Shown piece by piece: positions 26,307 to 35,287 of a stretch of DNA of 64,000 nucleotides; position 1 is the stretch's first letter; every line of letters begins with the position of its first letter. Source of the DNA: JAAFIP01 sp963775085. GTDB lineage: Bacteria; Pseudomonadota; Gammaproteobacteria; Burkholderiales; Burkholderiaceae_C. The DNA is taken from assembly GCA_963775085.1 (NCBI GenBank), contig CAVZHO010000002.1, forward strand, positions 248,001-312,000. Direction: 5' to 3'. Made by a program: the position numbers and the translations under genes. The notes below the pieces were generated by a model. That model was not told the origin of the DNA and searched no databases. It saw only the letters and a list, made by a program, of their open reading frames with translations.

Positions 26307-26936
26307 TTAACCTTTGGCTTTTTTTGCCGCCACTAAATCCGCCAGTTCTTTACCGCTCTTGTAGTGCGGCACACGCAGGGTCAGGCGCTTGGTGCGTTGC
26401 CAGAAGCTATTGCTGCCTGCGACTTCTTCGTTCCAATATTTGTCGGCCAAGGCGATGTTGCCAGGCACGTCCAACAAGAAGCCTTCTCTGGAGCCGATGC
26501 CGCCAAACATATAGAGCTTGCCGCCAATCATCATCCAGCTGTCGGCATCACCGCCCCAGGGGATGCCGTAGACAATGCCGTTGGCACAGTAGCCACCGTA
26601 CTGGGGCAGGTATTTGGTGGGTTCCTTGTCGAACAAGGCCTTGTTGTCAGCGCTGGAAAAGTAAAACTGCACGCCTTGGTACGTACTGGCAAACTGGGCA
26701 CTGCCCAGAGCGTGTTTGTTTTGTGTGAAGTACGACACCACGTCGTGGCCCTTGAGCATGACGCTACTGGCACCGTCCACCACGTGGGCATTGACGGGCT
26801 TGAGACTGCCACCGGGGTTTTGTGCCTGCATGGCCGAGCAGCCCATGAGGCAGGCCACCAAGCCTACCGCCAGTAGCGAGGCGATGTTCTGAAACATGGA
26901 TGAGCGTGCAATACGCTGGATGGCAGAAGTGTTCAT
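26307..26936 (-). CDS. YHS-domain lipoprotein, copy B
   Basis: A 209-residue protein with a lipobox (VACLMGC) after a short hydrophobic leader, so it is probably anchored on the periplasmic side or in the outer membrane. The centre is YHS-like: LKGHDVVSYFTQNKHALG, FSSADNKALFDKEPTKYLPQ, GYCANGIVYG. YHS domains may bind metals, but no cysteine pair of the classical type is visible. It is a tandem duplicate of the next gene upstream, 6 bases away, with high identity through the middle. Confidence 0.85.
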   Translation of the reverse strand: MNTSAIQRIARSSMFQNIASLLAVGLVACLMGCSAMQAQNPGGSLKPVNAHVVDGASSVMLKGHDVVSYFTQNKHALGSAQFASTYQGVQFYFSSADNKALFDKEPTKYLPQYGGYCANGIVYGIPWGGDADSWMMIGGKLYMFGGIGSREGFLLDVPGNIALADKYWNEEVAGSNSFWQRTKRLTLRVPHYKSGKELADLVAAKKAKG

Positions 26937-26942
26937 GGTGTC

Positions 26943-27566
26943 TTATCCCTTGGCTTTTTTGGCGGCGACATCTTTGGCAATTTGCTCGCCACTTTTGTAG
27001 TGCGGTACTTTGAAAACCAGACGCTTGGTACGCTGGATAAAGCTGTTGCTGCCTGCAACCTCTTCGCTCCAGTATTTGTTGGCCAAGGCCATATTGCCGG
27101 GGACATCCACTTCAAAACCGTCTTTGGAGCCTTGCCCGCCAAAGATATACAGCTTGCCTTCCCGGATCATCCAGGTGTCAGCATCGCCTCCCCAGGGGAT
27201 GCCGTACACCACGCCGTTGGCGCAATAACCGCCAAACTGGGGGATGTATTTGATGGGCTCTTTATCGAACAGGGCTTTGTGCTCAGCGCTGGCAAAGTGA
27301 AAATTCACCCCTTCATATAGGCTGTTAAATTGGGCGGTGCCCAGGGCGTGCTTGCCCTGGGTGAAATACGCGACGACGTCGTGACCCTTGAGCATCACTG
27401 GGCTGATGCCGTCCACGACATGGGCGTTGACGGGCTTGAGCGAGCCGCTGGGGTTTTGTGCATTGATGGCCGCGCAACCCATCAGGCAGGCGACTGCGCC
27501 TACAGCTATCAGGGTAGCGATACGGCGCAGGATGCGGGGGTGCACCGTCAATGTGGGAAAGTTCAT
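26943..27566 (-). CDS. YHS-domain lipoprotein, copy A
   Basis: A 207-residue paralogue of the gene at 26307 with the same lipobox (VACLMGC) and YHS core (LKGHDVVAYFTQGKHALG, GYCANGVVYGIPWGGD). The start is set at the ATG at 27566, which overlaps the stop of the ATP-grasp gene as ATGA; a start at 27581 is the alternative. The overlap shows translational coupling with the upstream operon. Confidence 0.87.
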   Translation of the reverse strand: MNFPTLTVHPRILRRIATLIAVGAVACLMGCAAINAQNPSGSLKPVNAHVVDGISPVMLKGHDVVAYFTQGKHALGTAQFNSLYEGVNFHFASAEHKALFDKEPIKYIPQFGGYCANGVVYGIPWGGDADTWMIREGKLYIFGGQGSKDGFEVDVPGNMALANKYWSEEVAGSNSFIQRTKRLVFKVPHYKSGEQIAKDVAAKKAKG

Positions 27567-28966
27567 GTGGATAGTCTCCAAGGCGTTGTAGGTGATGTGA
27601 CGGGTAGGGGATGACCGGTAGCAGCAGAAGTTTCATGTGCGCCTGCGTGCAGGGCGGTGTCCGCATAGGGCAGGGGCCATTGCAGTATATCGCTGGCCGC
27701 CGCTGCGCGCTGGCGCAGATCGTCAGCGTCTTGGCCGCCCAGGTGCAAAATTCCGTAACGGTAGCTGCCCAGCCACTTGAAGTCGCGCGCCAGCGAGTGG
27801 CCGGCTTTGGGAAATTGCAGCAGCAAATGGTCTGGGAACTGGGCCTTCAAAGCGGCCACTTGCCCACTGGCGGGCATAGGCGGGATGGCCTGCGTCAGAT
27901 GGCCTGCGTGGTCGTCAAACACCCGGTAGACCAAGCTGGAGGCAACCCCGGCACTGGGCGCAGTGCGCGCCAATGCCCACGGGTCTTGCCCATGTGCCAG
28001 AACCAAGGCCATGGCATACAGGTCAATGCCATCCACCCGCAGGTACAGGTCGGCAAACTGCGAGGCCATGCGGGGGTTGAATTCGATCACGGTCAGCTTC
28101 TCTGTGGCCGGGTCGTAGAAAAATTCCATGTTGAAAATGCCGTAGGAAAAGCCTACTTCCCTCAAGAACCGGTTGGCTACATCCAAAGCCCTGGCTTGCA
28201 CCTCTTGCGGCAAGCGGCTGGGGTAGTCAAAGCGCATAAAGGCCTGTGTGCCGGGGTACATGATGGAGTCCACCACACCCAGTGCTTTGGTCTGCCCATT
28301 GTGCACAATGCCGTCCAGGCTGTACTGTGCGCCATGCACAGGATCCTCCAGCATCATGCTGTGCGCCGTGCCTGCATGGGGCAAGAGGCGCTTGGCAATG
28401 CGTTCAAAGGGTTCGACCAGACGTTTGATCACCCACAGCTCATAGGCGCCAAAGCGGGTAAAGCGGTGCAGCTCATCGCGCGAGCGCACCACCTTGGCCA
28501 GCACCGAAAACGCCGCCTTGATAGGTTTGACAAACCTGGGAAAGTGCAGGCCAGCGGGCGCTGCCTCGCCGTAAGCGGCGCTCAGGCGCTGGAAAGGTGC
28601 GTTGGCCTCGGGGCAGACACGCGCCAGCACCTCACGTGCATGCAGCTTGTGCTGGCAGGCCACTACGGCGGCGGGCGGCGTGCCCGGCCAGCCCATTTTG
28701 TCGGCCAGCAGGGCTGCCGCCAGTGCGCCAAACTGTTCGTGCTGCGAGGACACCGCTGTCCAGCCCTGGGCCTGGGCCTGTGCGGCCAGTTTGGCGACAA
28801 AGCGGTCCAGGTCAAACAGCACCAGATTGGCGTTGCTGGGAAAGGAAAATAAATCAAAACCCCGGCTGTCAAAGCGTTGGCCGATCTTGCGCCCCAGCCG
28901 CGCAAAGCCTGCCGCGTCCCAGTCGTAGTTAAACAGCAGCAGTGTTTTGTCGGCTCTGTGTGTCAA
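27563..28966 (-). CDS. ATP-grasp domain protein
   Basis: A probable carboxylate-amine or -thiol ligase of about 467 residues, substrate unknown. The ATP-grasp core shows FVKPIKAAFSVLAKVV, the hinge region YELWVIKRLV and the metal-binding EFFYDPATEKLTVIEFNPRM. The open frame extends far upstream, but coding similarity begins at LTHRADKTLLLFNYDWD. The TTG at 28966 overlaps the DUF3047 stop (TTGA) and has AGAGG before it, so it is taken as the start. Overlaps at both ends place it inside a tightly coupled operon. Confidence 0.82.
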   Translation of the reverse strand: MTHRADKTLLLFNYDWDAAGFARLGRKIGQRFDSRGFDLFSFPSNANLVLFDLDRFVAKLAAQAQAQGWTAVSSQHEQFGALAAALLADKMGWPGTPPAAVVACQHKLHAREVLARVCPEANAPFQRLSAAYGEAAPAGLHFPRFVKPIKAAFSVLAKVVRSRDELHRFTRFGAYELWVIKRLVEPFERIAKRLLPHAGTAHSMMLEDPVHGAQYSLDGIVHNGQTKALGVVDSIMYPGTQAFMRFDYPSRLPQEVQARALDVANRFLREVGFSYGIFNMEFFYDPATEKLTVIEFNPRMASQFADLYLRVDGIDLYAMALVLAHGQDPWALARTAPSAGVASSLVYRVFDDHAGHLTQAIPPMPASGQVAALKAQFPDHLLLQFPKAGHSLARDFKWLGSYRYGILHLGGQDADDLRQRAAAASDILQWPLPYADTALHAGAHETSAATGHPLPVTSPTTPWRLST

Positions 28967-29700
28967 GGTTGTACCTCTATGTCGGCAATATATCCCAGGC
29001 TGGTGCCCTGGGTATTGTCGGAGTCCGCTCCGATAATGATAGCTGTTAATGCGGGTACGGTAGGCGACTCCGCCCCAAATGCCTTGAGAAAATCGGCAGG
29101 CAGATTGCGCTGGTGGGCTTGCCAGGTATGCAGTGGCGTGGTGCCCGAGTTCAGCACCATGTAGCGCACCCTGGCCGTGACGGGGCTGGCGATGATGCTG
29201 CCCTCGCTGTCGCTGAGCCCCCACGCGTAGCACAGCGTGGCCGTGGGCAGCTTGTCACGGCTGAAAAACTGCGCCACCTTGAACAGCGCGCGTTCACCCG
29301 CAGGGATGCGCGATGCAGGCATGTCAAAGCTCACGCAGGTTTTCAAAGCGAGATCTTCGGTGGTTTTGGCTTGCACGCTGGATGTCGCCAGCGGGGTGTC
29401 CAGCCGCCACTGAAAATGCAGGGTAGTGGCCGGCCCAGACCAGGGATGCACCAGGCTGCCCCAGGATTTGTCGGTTCGGATACGCAATACCTTTTTGCCC
29501 TCCAGCTCCACGACATCCAACTGGCTGGGGGGTCTGGCATAGCGCTCAGGCAGTCCTGCAAAGCGCCAGGGCGGCGCAGGCTGCGTGCCAGCGGCAGGGA
29601 CAAAGCTGCCCAGGCCCGCCGCCGCCACCTGTGCACTAGCGACCAGCGTCGTTAAGAGACCAGTCGTAATCCAGATGGCTAATTGATACGGTTTTGGCAC
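28963..29700 (-). CDS. DUF3047 domain protein, exported
   Basis: A 245-residue protein starting at the GTG at 29700, which has an AGGA box 7-10 bases before it; the frame upstream is a shadow of the DUF547 gene. The signal peptide is AIWITTGLLTTLVASAQVAAA. The DUF3047 body shows KKVLRIRTDKSWGSLVHPW, LHFQWRLDTPLA and LCYAWGLSDSEGSIIASPVT. The function is unknown; the fold is likely a carbohydrate- or ligand-binding beta sandwich in the periplasm. Its 5' end overlaps the DUF547 gene by 65 bases. Confidence 0.83.
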   Translation of the reverse strand: MPKPYQLAIWITTGLLTTLVASAQVAAAGLGSFVPAAGTQPAPPWRFAGLPERYARPPSQLDVVELEGKKVLRIRTDKSWGSLVHPWSGPATTLHFQWRLDTPLATSSVQAKTTEDLALKTCVSFDMPASRIPAGERALFKVAQFFSRDKLPTATLCYAWGLSDSEGSIIASPVTARVRYMVLNSGTTPLHTWQAHQRNLPADFLKAFGAESPTVPALTAIIIGADSDNTQGTSLGYIADIEVQP

Positions 29701-30458
29701 GTAGTTGTCCTTGCGTTGCGGTGTCGTCGGTAAGTTTATCGGCGTATTTGGCAAATACATCTTCCACCTTGGTAAAGCCTTTGTAACCCTTTTCAAAGTC
29801 CTCCTTGAACCATTTGAAAATGCTGCTGGCCTGGATTTTTCCATCCGCATAGCGGTTGCGGGTTTTGTCACCCACAAAGCGGGCCATGCCATCTTCCAGC
29901 TGGCTGTCCAATTTGGCGGCGGTAAAGGCCTCGGGCGGCAGGGCGGGGCAGCCAATGCTGGCGCACACAATGGCGACGTGGATGCGCGGATCTTTAAAGC
30001 CGCCACCGGCGATGCTGGGGCGTAGGCGCTCATGTTCGATCCAGTCCAGGTTGCGCTCTTCGCCCAGTAGCTGGAAGAATTTTTTCTTCCACGGGCTGCC
30101 AAAGGTGGTGACGTTTTTGATCGACTTGATGTCGGGGTATTTGGTGAGAATCAGCTCGATGGTGAAGGCGTTGTAGGCATTGATCAAAAACGCCATTTGC
30201 TGCTCTTTGCTGAAGCTGGCGTACTGGGCAGGCGTTACCGCAGACAAGCTCTCCAGGGTCTTGGCCAGCTCAGCGCGGGCAGCGGCAAAGCCCTTGTAAT
30301 TGACGCGGCTTTGCTTGTTGTCGGGCAACCATTTGACGTGCATTTTCAGTTGCGCATCCCACTGGGCGTAATTGTGGTCAAAACCTTGGGCAAATACGCC
30401 GCTAGTCCACATCAATAGGGCGCAAGCAGCTATTAAAAATGTAGTAAATCCGTTTCAT
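29636..30458 (-). CDS. DUF547 domain protein, exported; one extra base in the signal peptide region
   Basis: The DUF547 body is clear (QQMAFLINAYNAFTIELIL, TFGSPWKKKFF, IVCASIGCPALPPEAFTA), a family whose Cys-His pattern suggests a thiol-protease-like fold. The uninterrupted frame starts only at 30415 or 30412 (MWTSGVFAQGFDHNY), which cuts a signal peptide in half. With one A removed from the run at 30453-30455, translation begins at the ATG at 30458 and gives MNGFTTFLIAACALLMW followed by TSGVFAQ, a complete signal peptide. That signal peptide is encoded by the dispersed repeat. Confidence 0.8.
30391..30444 (-). repeat. dispersed ~54-bp repeat, copy 6 (signal peptide of DUF547 gene)
   Basis: The minus strand reads ACTACATTTTTAATAGCTGC, then TTGCGCCCTATTGATGTGGA and CTAGCGGCGTATTTG. 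It is full length and in the same frame as the copy in the M16 peptidase signal peptide. Confidence 0.75.
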
Positions 30459-30539
30459 GAAAATCTTTCTTGGTCGAACTTGAATGGGTTGTTGGAATGC
30501 TGTATAGTGGCGATAGTTCCGTGCAGCCTGTTTGGCGAC

Positions 30540-32702
30540 TTAACTACGCCGCCAATCGTGGTACTTTTGCACGTATTCGAGCAGCTTCTTTGGCTGGTGC
30601 GCGCGCTTCCATTCACCCGCCACATACTTGTTGGATTCTGCAAGCGTGGGGTACGCGTGGATGGTGCCCAGAATTTTGTTCAAGCCCAGACCGTGCTTCA
30701 TCGCCAACACATACTCGGCCAGCAAGTCGCCCGCATGGGTGCCCACAATCGTCACACCTAAAATTTTGTCTTTACCGGGCACGGTCAGCACCTTGATAAA
30801 GCCATGCGCCTCGCTGTCGGCAATGGCGCGGTCCAGATCGTCAATGCCGTACTTGGTGACTTCGTAGGCAACACCCTGCGCCATGGCTTCCTGCTCGTTC
30901 AGGCCTACGCGGGCGACTTCGGGGTCAATAAACGTAGCGGCGGGAATGATGCGGTAGTCGCCCTTGAATTTCTTAAACGTGCCAAACAGCGCGTTGACAG
31001 CCGCATACCAAGCCTGGTGTGCCGCAAAGTGCGTGAACTGGTAAGGCCCGGCCACGTCGCCTGCGGCGTAGATATTGGGGTAAATCGTCTCCAGGTACTC
31101 GTTGGTATCTACGGTGCGCTGCGTGGAGATGCCCAGCTCTTCCAGGCCATAGCCCTTGAGGCGGGCGATGCGGCCTACGGCGCAGATCACCTGGTCAAAC
31201 TCAATGCGCTTCTCAGCGCCCGCGTGTTCTACCACCAGGGTTTTTACACTACCGGAATTTTCAAAGCGCAGCGCCTTATGGCCCGTCAGCACCTGCACAC
31301 CATCGCTTGCAAGCGACTGCTGCGCGTAGCTTGAAACTTCTTCATCCTCGCGTATCAAAATGCGCGGTGCCATCTCGACTTGCGTTACGGCGGAGCCCAG
31401 GCGCGCGAACGCCTGCGCCAGCTCGCAGCCAATCGGCCCGCCACCCAGCACGACCAGCTTTTTGGGCACCTCCTGAAGCAGCGCAAAGGCATCCCACATG
31501 GTATCGCTGGTCACATAGCCCGACTGCTCAATGCCGGGCAAGGGCGGCACCACCGGGCTGGCACCGGCCGCAATCACAATGCTGCGTGTGGTCAGGGTTT
31601 TTTTGCTGCCATCGTTCAAGGCAATTTCCACCGTCCAGGGGTTGATGATCTTGGCGTAACCCAACTGCACATCCACACCCAAGCCGGTAAAGCGCTCTAC
31701 GCTGTCGTGCGGCGCAATGGCGGCAATGATGTCATGCACCCGCTGCATCACCGCCTTGAAACTGAAGGTGGGCGTCACGGCATTGAGGCCGTAGTTTTGC
31801 GCGTGGCGCATCTGGTGCGCCAGCTTGGCCGATTTGATGATGGCCTTGCTGGGTACGCAGCCAAAGTTCAGGCAGTCGCCGCCCATTTTGTGGGCCTCGA
31901 CCAAGGTCACCTTGGCCTTCACCGCAGCGCCAATCAGCGCCGTCACCAGGCCGCCCGCACCCGCGCCAATGACGATCAGGTTGCGGTCAAATGACGAGGG
32001 CTTAAGGTGGTTCCAGCGCGCATACACCTTGCGCCGCTTCACGCCGTCAACGATCTTTTTGGCAATCAAAGGGAAGATGCCCAGCAGCACAAAGGAGCCA
32101 ATCAGGCCCGGCGACAGAATGCCCTTGAGCGAATCAATTTTGGCCAATTGCGTGCCCGCGTTGACAAATACGGCCGTGCCCAGCAGCATGCCCAGCTGGC
32201 TGACCCAGTAAAAGGTCCAGGTTTTCATCTTGGTCAAACCCATCAGCAGGTTGATGACGAAAAAGGGCACCAAAGGCACCAGGCGCAAGGTGAAAAGGTA
32301 AAACGCGCCTTCTTTTTCCACGCCTTTGTTGATTTCGGCCATCCGCTGGCCAAACTTGGCCTGCACCGACTCGCCCAGCACAAAGCGCGAGGCCAAAAAT
32401 GCCAAGGTAGCACCGATGCTGGAGGCAAACGAGACAATCAGCAGGCCTTTGCCCAGGCCAAAAATAGCGCCTCCCGCCAGCGTCAAAATGGCCGCTCCAG
32501 GCAAGGACAGTGCCGCCACGGCCACATAGATGGCGAAGAAGGCTGAAATGACGGTGACGGGCTGGGCAGCGTACAGGTCGGCAAACTTTTGCTGGCTCTC
32601 CTTGATATAGGCCAGGCTAAAAAAGCGCCCCAAGTCAAACACAAAAAATGCCGCGATGGCGGCCACAACGGCCAGCAGAATAATCAGTTTTTTCTTGTCC
32701 AT
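30540..32702 (-). CDS. VTT (DedA/TVP38-like) membrane domain fused to disulfide oxidoreductase
   Basis: A 720-residue fusion from the ATG at 32702 (MDKKKLIILL). Residues about 1-230 are a VTT/TVP38 membrane domain with LPGAAILTLAGGAIFG and TLRLVPLVPFFVINLLMG. The rest is a pyridine nucleotide-disulfide oxidoreductase related to mercuric reductase and lipoamide dehydrogenase: FAD motif VIGAGAGGLVTALIGAA, redox cysteines GGDCLNFGCVPSK, NAD motif VLGGGPIGCELAQ and C-terminal HAYPTLAE. No N-terminal metal-binding domain is seen. It lies 165 bases after arsM in the same direction. Confidence 0.9.
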   Translation of the reverse strand: MDKKKLIILLAVVAAIAAFFVFDLGRFFSLAYIKESQQKFADLYAAQPVTVISAFFAIYVAVAALSLPGAAILTLAGGAIFGLGKGLLIVSFASSIGATLAFLASRFVLGESVQAKFGQRMAEINKGVEKEGAFYLFTLRLVPLVPFFVINLLMGLTKMKTWTFYWVSQLGMLLGTAVFVNAGTQLAKIDSLKGILSPGLIGSFVLLGIFPLIAKKIVDGVKRRKVYARWNHLKPSSFDRNLIVIGAGAGGLVTALIGAAVKAKVTLVEAHKMGGDCLNFGCVPSKAIIKSAKLAHQMRHAQNYGLNAVTPTFSFKAVMQRVHDIIAAIAPHDSVERFTGLGVDVQLGYAKIINPWTVEIALNDGSKKTLTTRSIVIAAGASPVVPPLPGIEQSGYVTSDTMWDAFALLQEVPKKLVVLGGGPIGCELAQAFARLGSAVTQVEMAPRILIREDEEVSSYAQQSLASDGVQVLTGHKALRFENSGSVKTLVVEHAGAEKRIEFDQVICAVGRIARLKGYGLEELGISTQRTVDTNEYLETIYPNIYAAGDVAGPYQFTHFAAHQAWYAAVNALFGTFKKFKGDYRIIPAATFIDPEVARVGLNEQEAMAQGVAYEVTKYGIDDLDRAIADSEAHGFIKVLTVPGKDKILGVTIVGTHAGDLLAEYVLAMKHGLGLNKILGTIHAYPTLAESNKYVAGEWKRAHQPKKLLEYVQKYHDWRRS

Positions 32703-32867
32703 GGCGTTTTTCTCTTTAGTTAATCCATCAGTCGTGTAGCGCACAGCATTCTTACGCAATACACCTGCGCAGGCAACTGGGCCCATGCGCGGCCCATGCG
32801 CGGGTCGATGTGCGGCATGGGCGTAACCGGCGCTCCCGTACGGCGGGCCAGCCCGCGCCCTGCGCGC

Positions 32868-33908
32868 CTAGCAGCAGGCTGCCGCTGCTGCGCTGTTCAC
32901 GCTCGCATCGTAGGGCAAGGCCGTACCGCAGCCTGCAAAAATACCGAAGTGGCGGTCAAAATTGCCGATGAAGTCAAAGTGCGCGGCAAAGCGGGTGTCG
33001 TGCAGCATGCGCCAGGTGTTGCCGCACACGGGGAAGACGCGGCCGGTCTCGATGCTGTGGTGCTTGTCCAGCACAAAGCGGTCTGGGTTGTCCGCAATGG
33101 TGCCTTTGTAAACCACGGCTTGGCCGTAGTCTTCGCAGGCAGTCTCCAGGTTGTCGATTTTGAAGAGTCGGTAGGTAGCAGAGAAAAATTTGAGATTGCC
33201 TACGCGTGGGGCCAGGGCGGGGTCGGTGATCTCCAGCGGGCGGTCGGTGACGAGGCGCGGGTCGGCAAAGCCGTGCTGGTGCGACAGGCGTACAAAGTCG
33301 TTCCAGTACAACGCGCCGCCCAGGCATTCGCCGTACAGCACCGCGTCGTTGCGCACCACATCGGGCACGCGACGGTCGGCGTACACGTCGGAGAAAAAGA
33401 ACTCGCCACCTTTTTTCAAGAGGCGCTGCACGCCGCGCATCACCGCGTCTTTGTCGGGCGAGAGGTTCACCACGCAGTTGGAGACGATCACGTCAAAACT
33501 TCCCGGCTCCAGATCCAGGTCTTCCAGGCGCTCGATATAGCCGTGCAAAAAACGCACATTGTCATAGCCGAAGGCCTGCGCATGGTGGCTGCGGTATTTC
33601 TCGGCGATGGCCAGCTGCTCATCGGTCATGTCCACCCCCACCACCTGCCCGGTGGGGCCGACCAGTTGGGCCAGAGCGTACACATCGCGACCCGAGCCGC
33701 AGCCCAGGTCCAGCACGCGGCAACCCTTGAGCAGCGGCGGGCAGACCAGGCCGCAGCCATAGTAGCGCGACAGTACTTCGGGGTGAATGCGGCCTAAAAG
33801 CGGCTTGAGCCATTCGGGAATCGAGCTGATGTCGCAGCAGGCGCTGGTCTTCAGGTCACTGGTGCTTTGCAACTGGCGGCCGTAGTAGTCTTGAACAATA
33901 TCGTGCAT
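32868..33908 (-). CDS. arsM: arsenite methyltransferase ArsM (arsenosugar type)
   Basis: A SAM-dependent methyltransferase of 346 residues that methylates As(III). SAM motif I is VLDLGCGSGRDVYALAQLVG, with VVGVDMTDEQLAIA after it. Conserved cysteines occur in TSACCD near the N-terminus, VSNCVVNLSP in the middle and GECLGGALYWNDF further on, as in ArsM proteins. The C-terminus FPVCGNTWRML, GIFAGCGTALPYD and the final CC pair match the long form found with arsS. It makes dimethylarsenite, the substrate of ArsS. It is fourth in the operon. Confidence 0.92.
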   Translation of the reverse strand: MHDIVQDYYGRQLQSTSDLKTSACCDISSIPEWLKPLLGRIHPEVLSRYYGCGLVCPPLLKGCRVLDLGCGSGRDVYALAQLVGPTGQVVGVDMTDEQLAIAEKYRSHHAQAFGYDNVRFLHGYIERLEDLDLEPGSFDVIVSNCVVNLSPDKDAVMRGVQRLLKKGGEFFFSDVYADRRVPDVVRNDAVLYGECLGGALYWNDFVRLSHQHGFADPRLVTDRPLEITDPALAPRVGNLKFFSATYRLFKIDNLETACEDYGQAVVYKGTIADNPDRFVLDKHHSIETGRVFPVCGNTWRMLHDTRFAAHFDFIGNFDRHFGIFAGCGTALPYDASVNSAAAAACC

Positions 33909-33962
33909 GGTAAATTTCTTTGGGTACGGGATGAATCGGTGGTTGCGCGGGCGATGGCTTTA

Positions 33963-34607
33963 CTACACCGGCGCAGTGTCGGGGGTAACAGTGCCTACAT
34001 ACCCCCAGCTAGCTGGTAGCCACCGGATATCGGCCGGTTCGTCGATATCGCGCAAAGTGGGATGGACTTTCACGCGCCAGTTTAGTTCCCGGATGCGTTG
34101 CAGCGTCAGTGCGGCCACGGCGCTGGTGCTCCAGGGCATGGCGTCAAACAAACGGGTATCAAAGCGCCGCAAGCCCAACAGCGCATAGCCGCCATCTGCC
34201 GTGGGCACGATGGACGCGTCATGGCCTGCCAATGCGTTGGCAGCGGCGTGCAACAGGGCGATATCAATCGCAGGGCAATCGGTGCCGATCAGCAGCGCCG
34301 CCTGCCCGCGCGCCAGGGTGCGCTGCACGGCACGCGCCATGCGCGCGCCCAGGTCGCCTTCGCCTTGGGCGCTGCGGTCAACATTTGTAGGCAAGTCCAG
34401 GCACTGCCATGCAGGGTCGGCTGGGCCGGGGGCCATACACAATTCCACCGGCCCCAGCTGCGCCGCCTGCGCGGTGTGCAGCGTGTGGTGCAGCATGCGC
34501 TGGGCCAGGCGGGCAGCACCCTCTGCCCCCAGCGCCGGAATCAGGCGTGTTTTGGCAAAGCCAGGCAAGGGCGCTTTGGCAACGATGATGGTGCGCACGG
34601 GCTTCAT
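33963..34607 (-). CDS. TIGR04282 arsenosugar biosynthesis glycosyltransferase
   Basis: A 214-residue GT-A-fold protein from the ATG at 34607 (MKPVRTIIVAKAPLPGFAKT); the frame upstream overlaps the next gene. The nucleotide-binding start KAPLPGFAKTRLIPALG and the IGTDCPAIDIALLH segment define the family. It overlaps the TIGR04283 gene by 4 bases. The pair is assigned to arsenosugar synthesis because of its regular occurrence with arsM and arsS; the exact sugar or glycerol transfer is not settled. Confidence 0.9.
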   Translation of the reverse strand: MKPVRTIIVAKAPLPGFAKTRLIPALGAEGAARLAQRMLHHTLHTAQAAQLGPVELCMAPGPADPAWQCLDLPTNVDRSAQGEGDLGARMARAVQRTLARGQAALLIGTDCPAIDIALLHAAANALAGHDASIVPTADGGYALLGLRRFDTRLFDAMPWSTSAVAALTLQRIRELNWRVKVHPTLRDIDEPADIRWLPASWGYVGTVTPDTAPV

Positions 34608-35275
34608 TGGTAGGCCTTGGCCAGAAGGCTGGCACTGTGGCCGCGCCAATAGGCAAAGCGCAAACGCCACATCAAAAATATGGTGGTCCACACGCCTCGG
34701 CTTTCCCAGCGGCGGCCCGACGTGGTGACTTTGTCATGCAGGCAGGCCGGTCGCGAGAGGCGCAGCAGGCGCTTGGATATTTCAATATCTTCCATGAGTG
34801 GTTGGTCAGGAAAACCACCCACCTGATTGAATGCCGTACGCGTCATGAACATGGCCTGGTCACCGGTGGCAATACCCGTCATGCGGGAGCGACCATTCAT
34901 CATGCAGGCCACCACTTTCAGCATGCGGGCGCGCCCGCTAATGCGCACATCAAATCGGCCCCATGCGTGGGCGCTCTGCAGGCTGGCGGCGATCTGTTGC
35001 TGCCAGCCGTCGGGCAACCGGGTGTCAATGTGCAAAAACAGCAGGGCATCACCGGTAGCATGGTGGGCACCCGCGTTCATTTGCCGTGCTCTGCCGGGGC
35101 CCGAGCGGATGACGGTGAACCCCAGTTGCGAGGCCAGCGCGGGCGTGCCGTCGGTGCTGCCGCCATCCACCACCAGGGCCTGGCCGCCTTGGCGTACAAA
35201 GGGCGCGAGCTGGTCCATCGCCTCTTGCAAGTGGGCTCGTTCGTTCAATACCGGTATCACCACCGAGATGTGCAT
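34604..35275 (-). CDS. TIGR04283 arsenosugar biosynthesis glycosyltransferase
   Basis: A family 2 glycosyltransferase of 223 residues. It begins ISVVIPVLNERAHL, has the sugar-nucleotide motifs VVDGGSTDGTPALA and LFLHIDTRLPDGW, and ends with a segment (WRRWESRGVWTTIFLMWRLR-like) that may touch the membrane. It lies 12 bases after arsS and overlaps the TIGR04282 gene, so all three are on one transcript. Confidence 0.92.
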   Translation of the reverse strand: MHISVVIPVLNERAHLQEAMDQLAPFVRQGGQALVVDGGSTDGTPALASQLGFTVIRSGPGRARQMNAGAHHATGDALLFLHIDTRLPDGWQQQIAASLQSAHAWGRFDVRISGRARMLKVVACMMNGRSRMTGIATGDQAMFMTRTAFNQVGGFPDQPLMEDIEISKRLLRLSRPACLHDKVTTSGRRWESRGVWTTIFLMWRLRFAYWRGHSASLLAKAYQ

Positions 35276-35287
35276 GCCCCAGACCCC

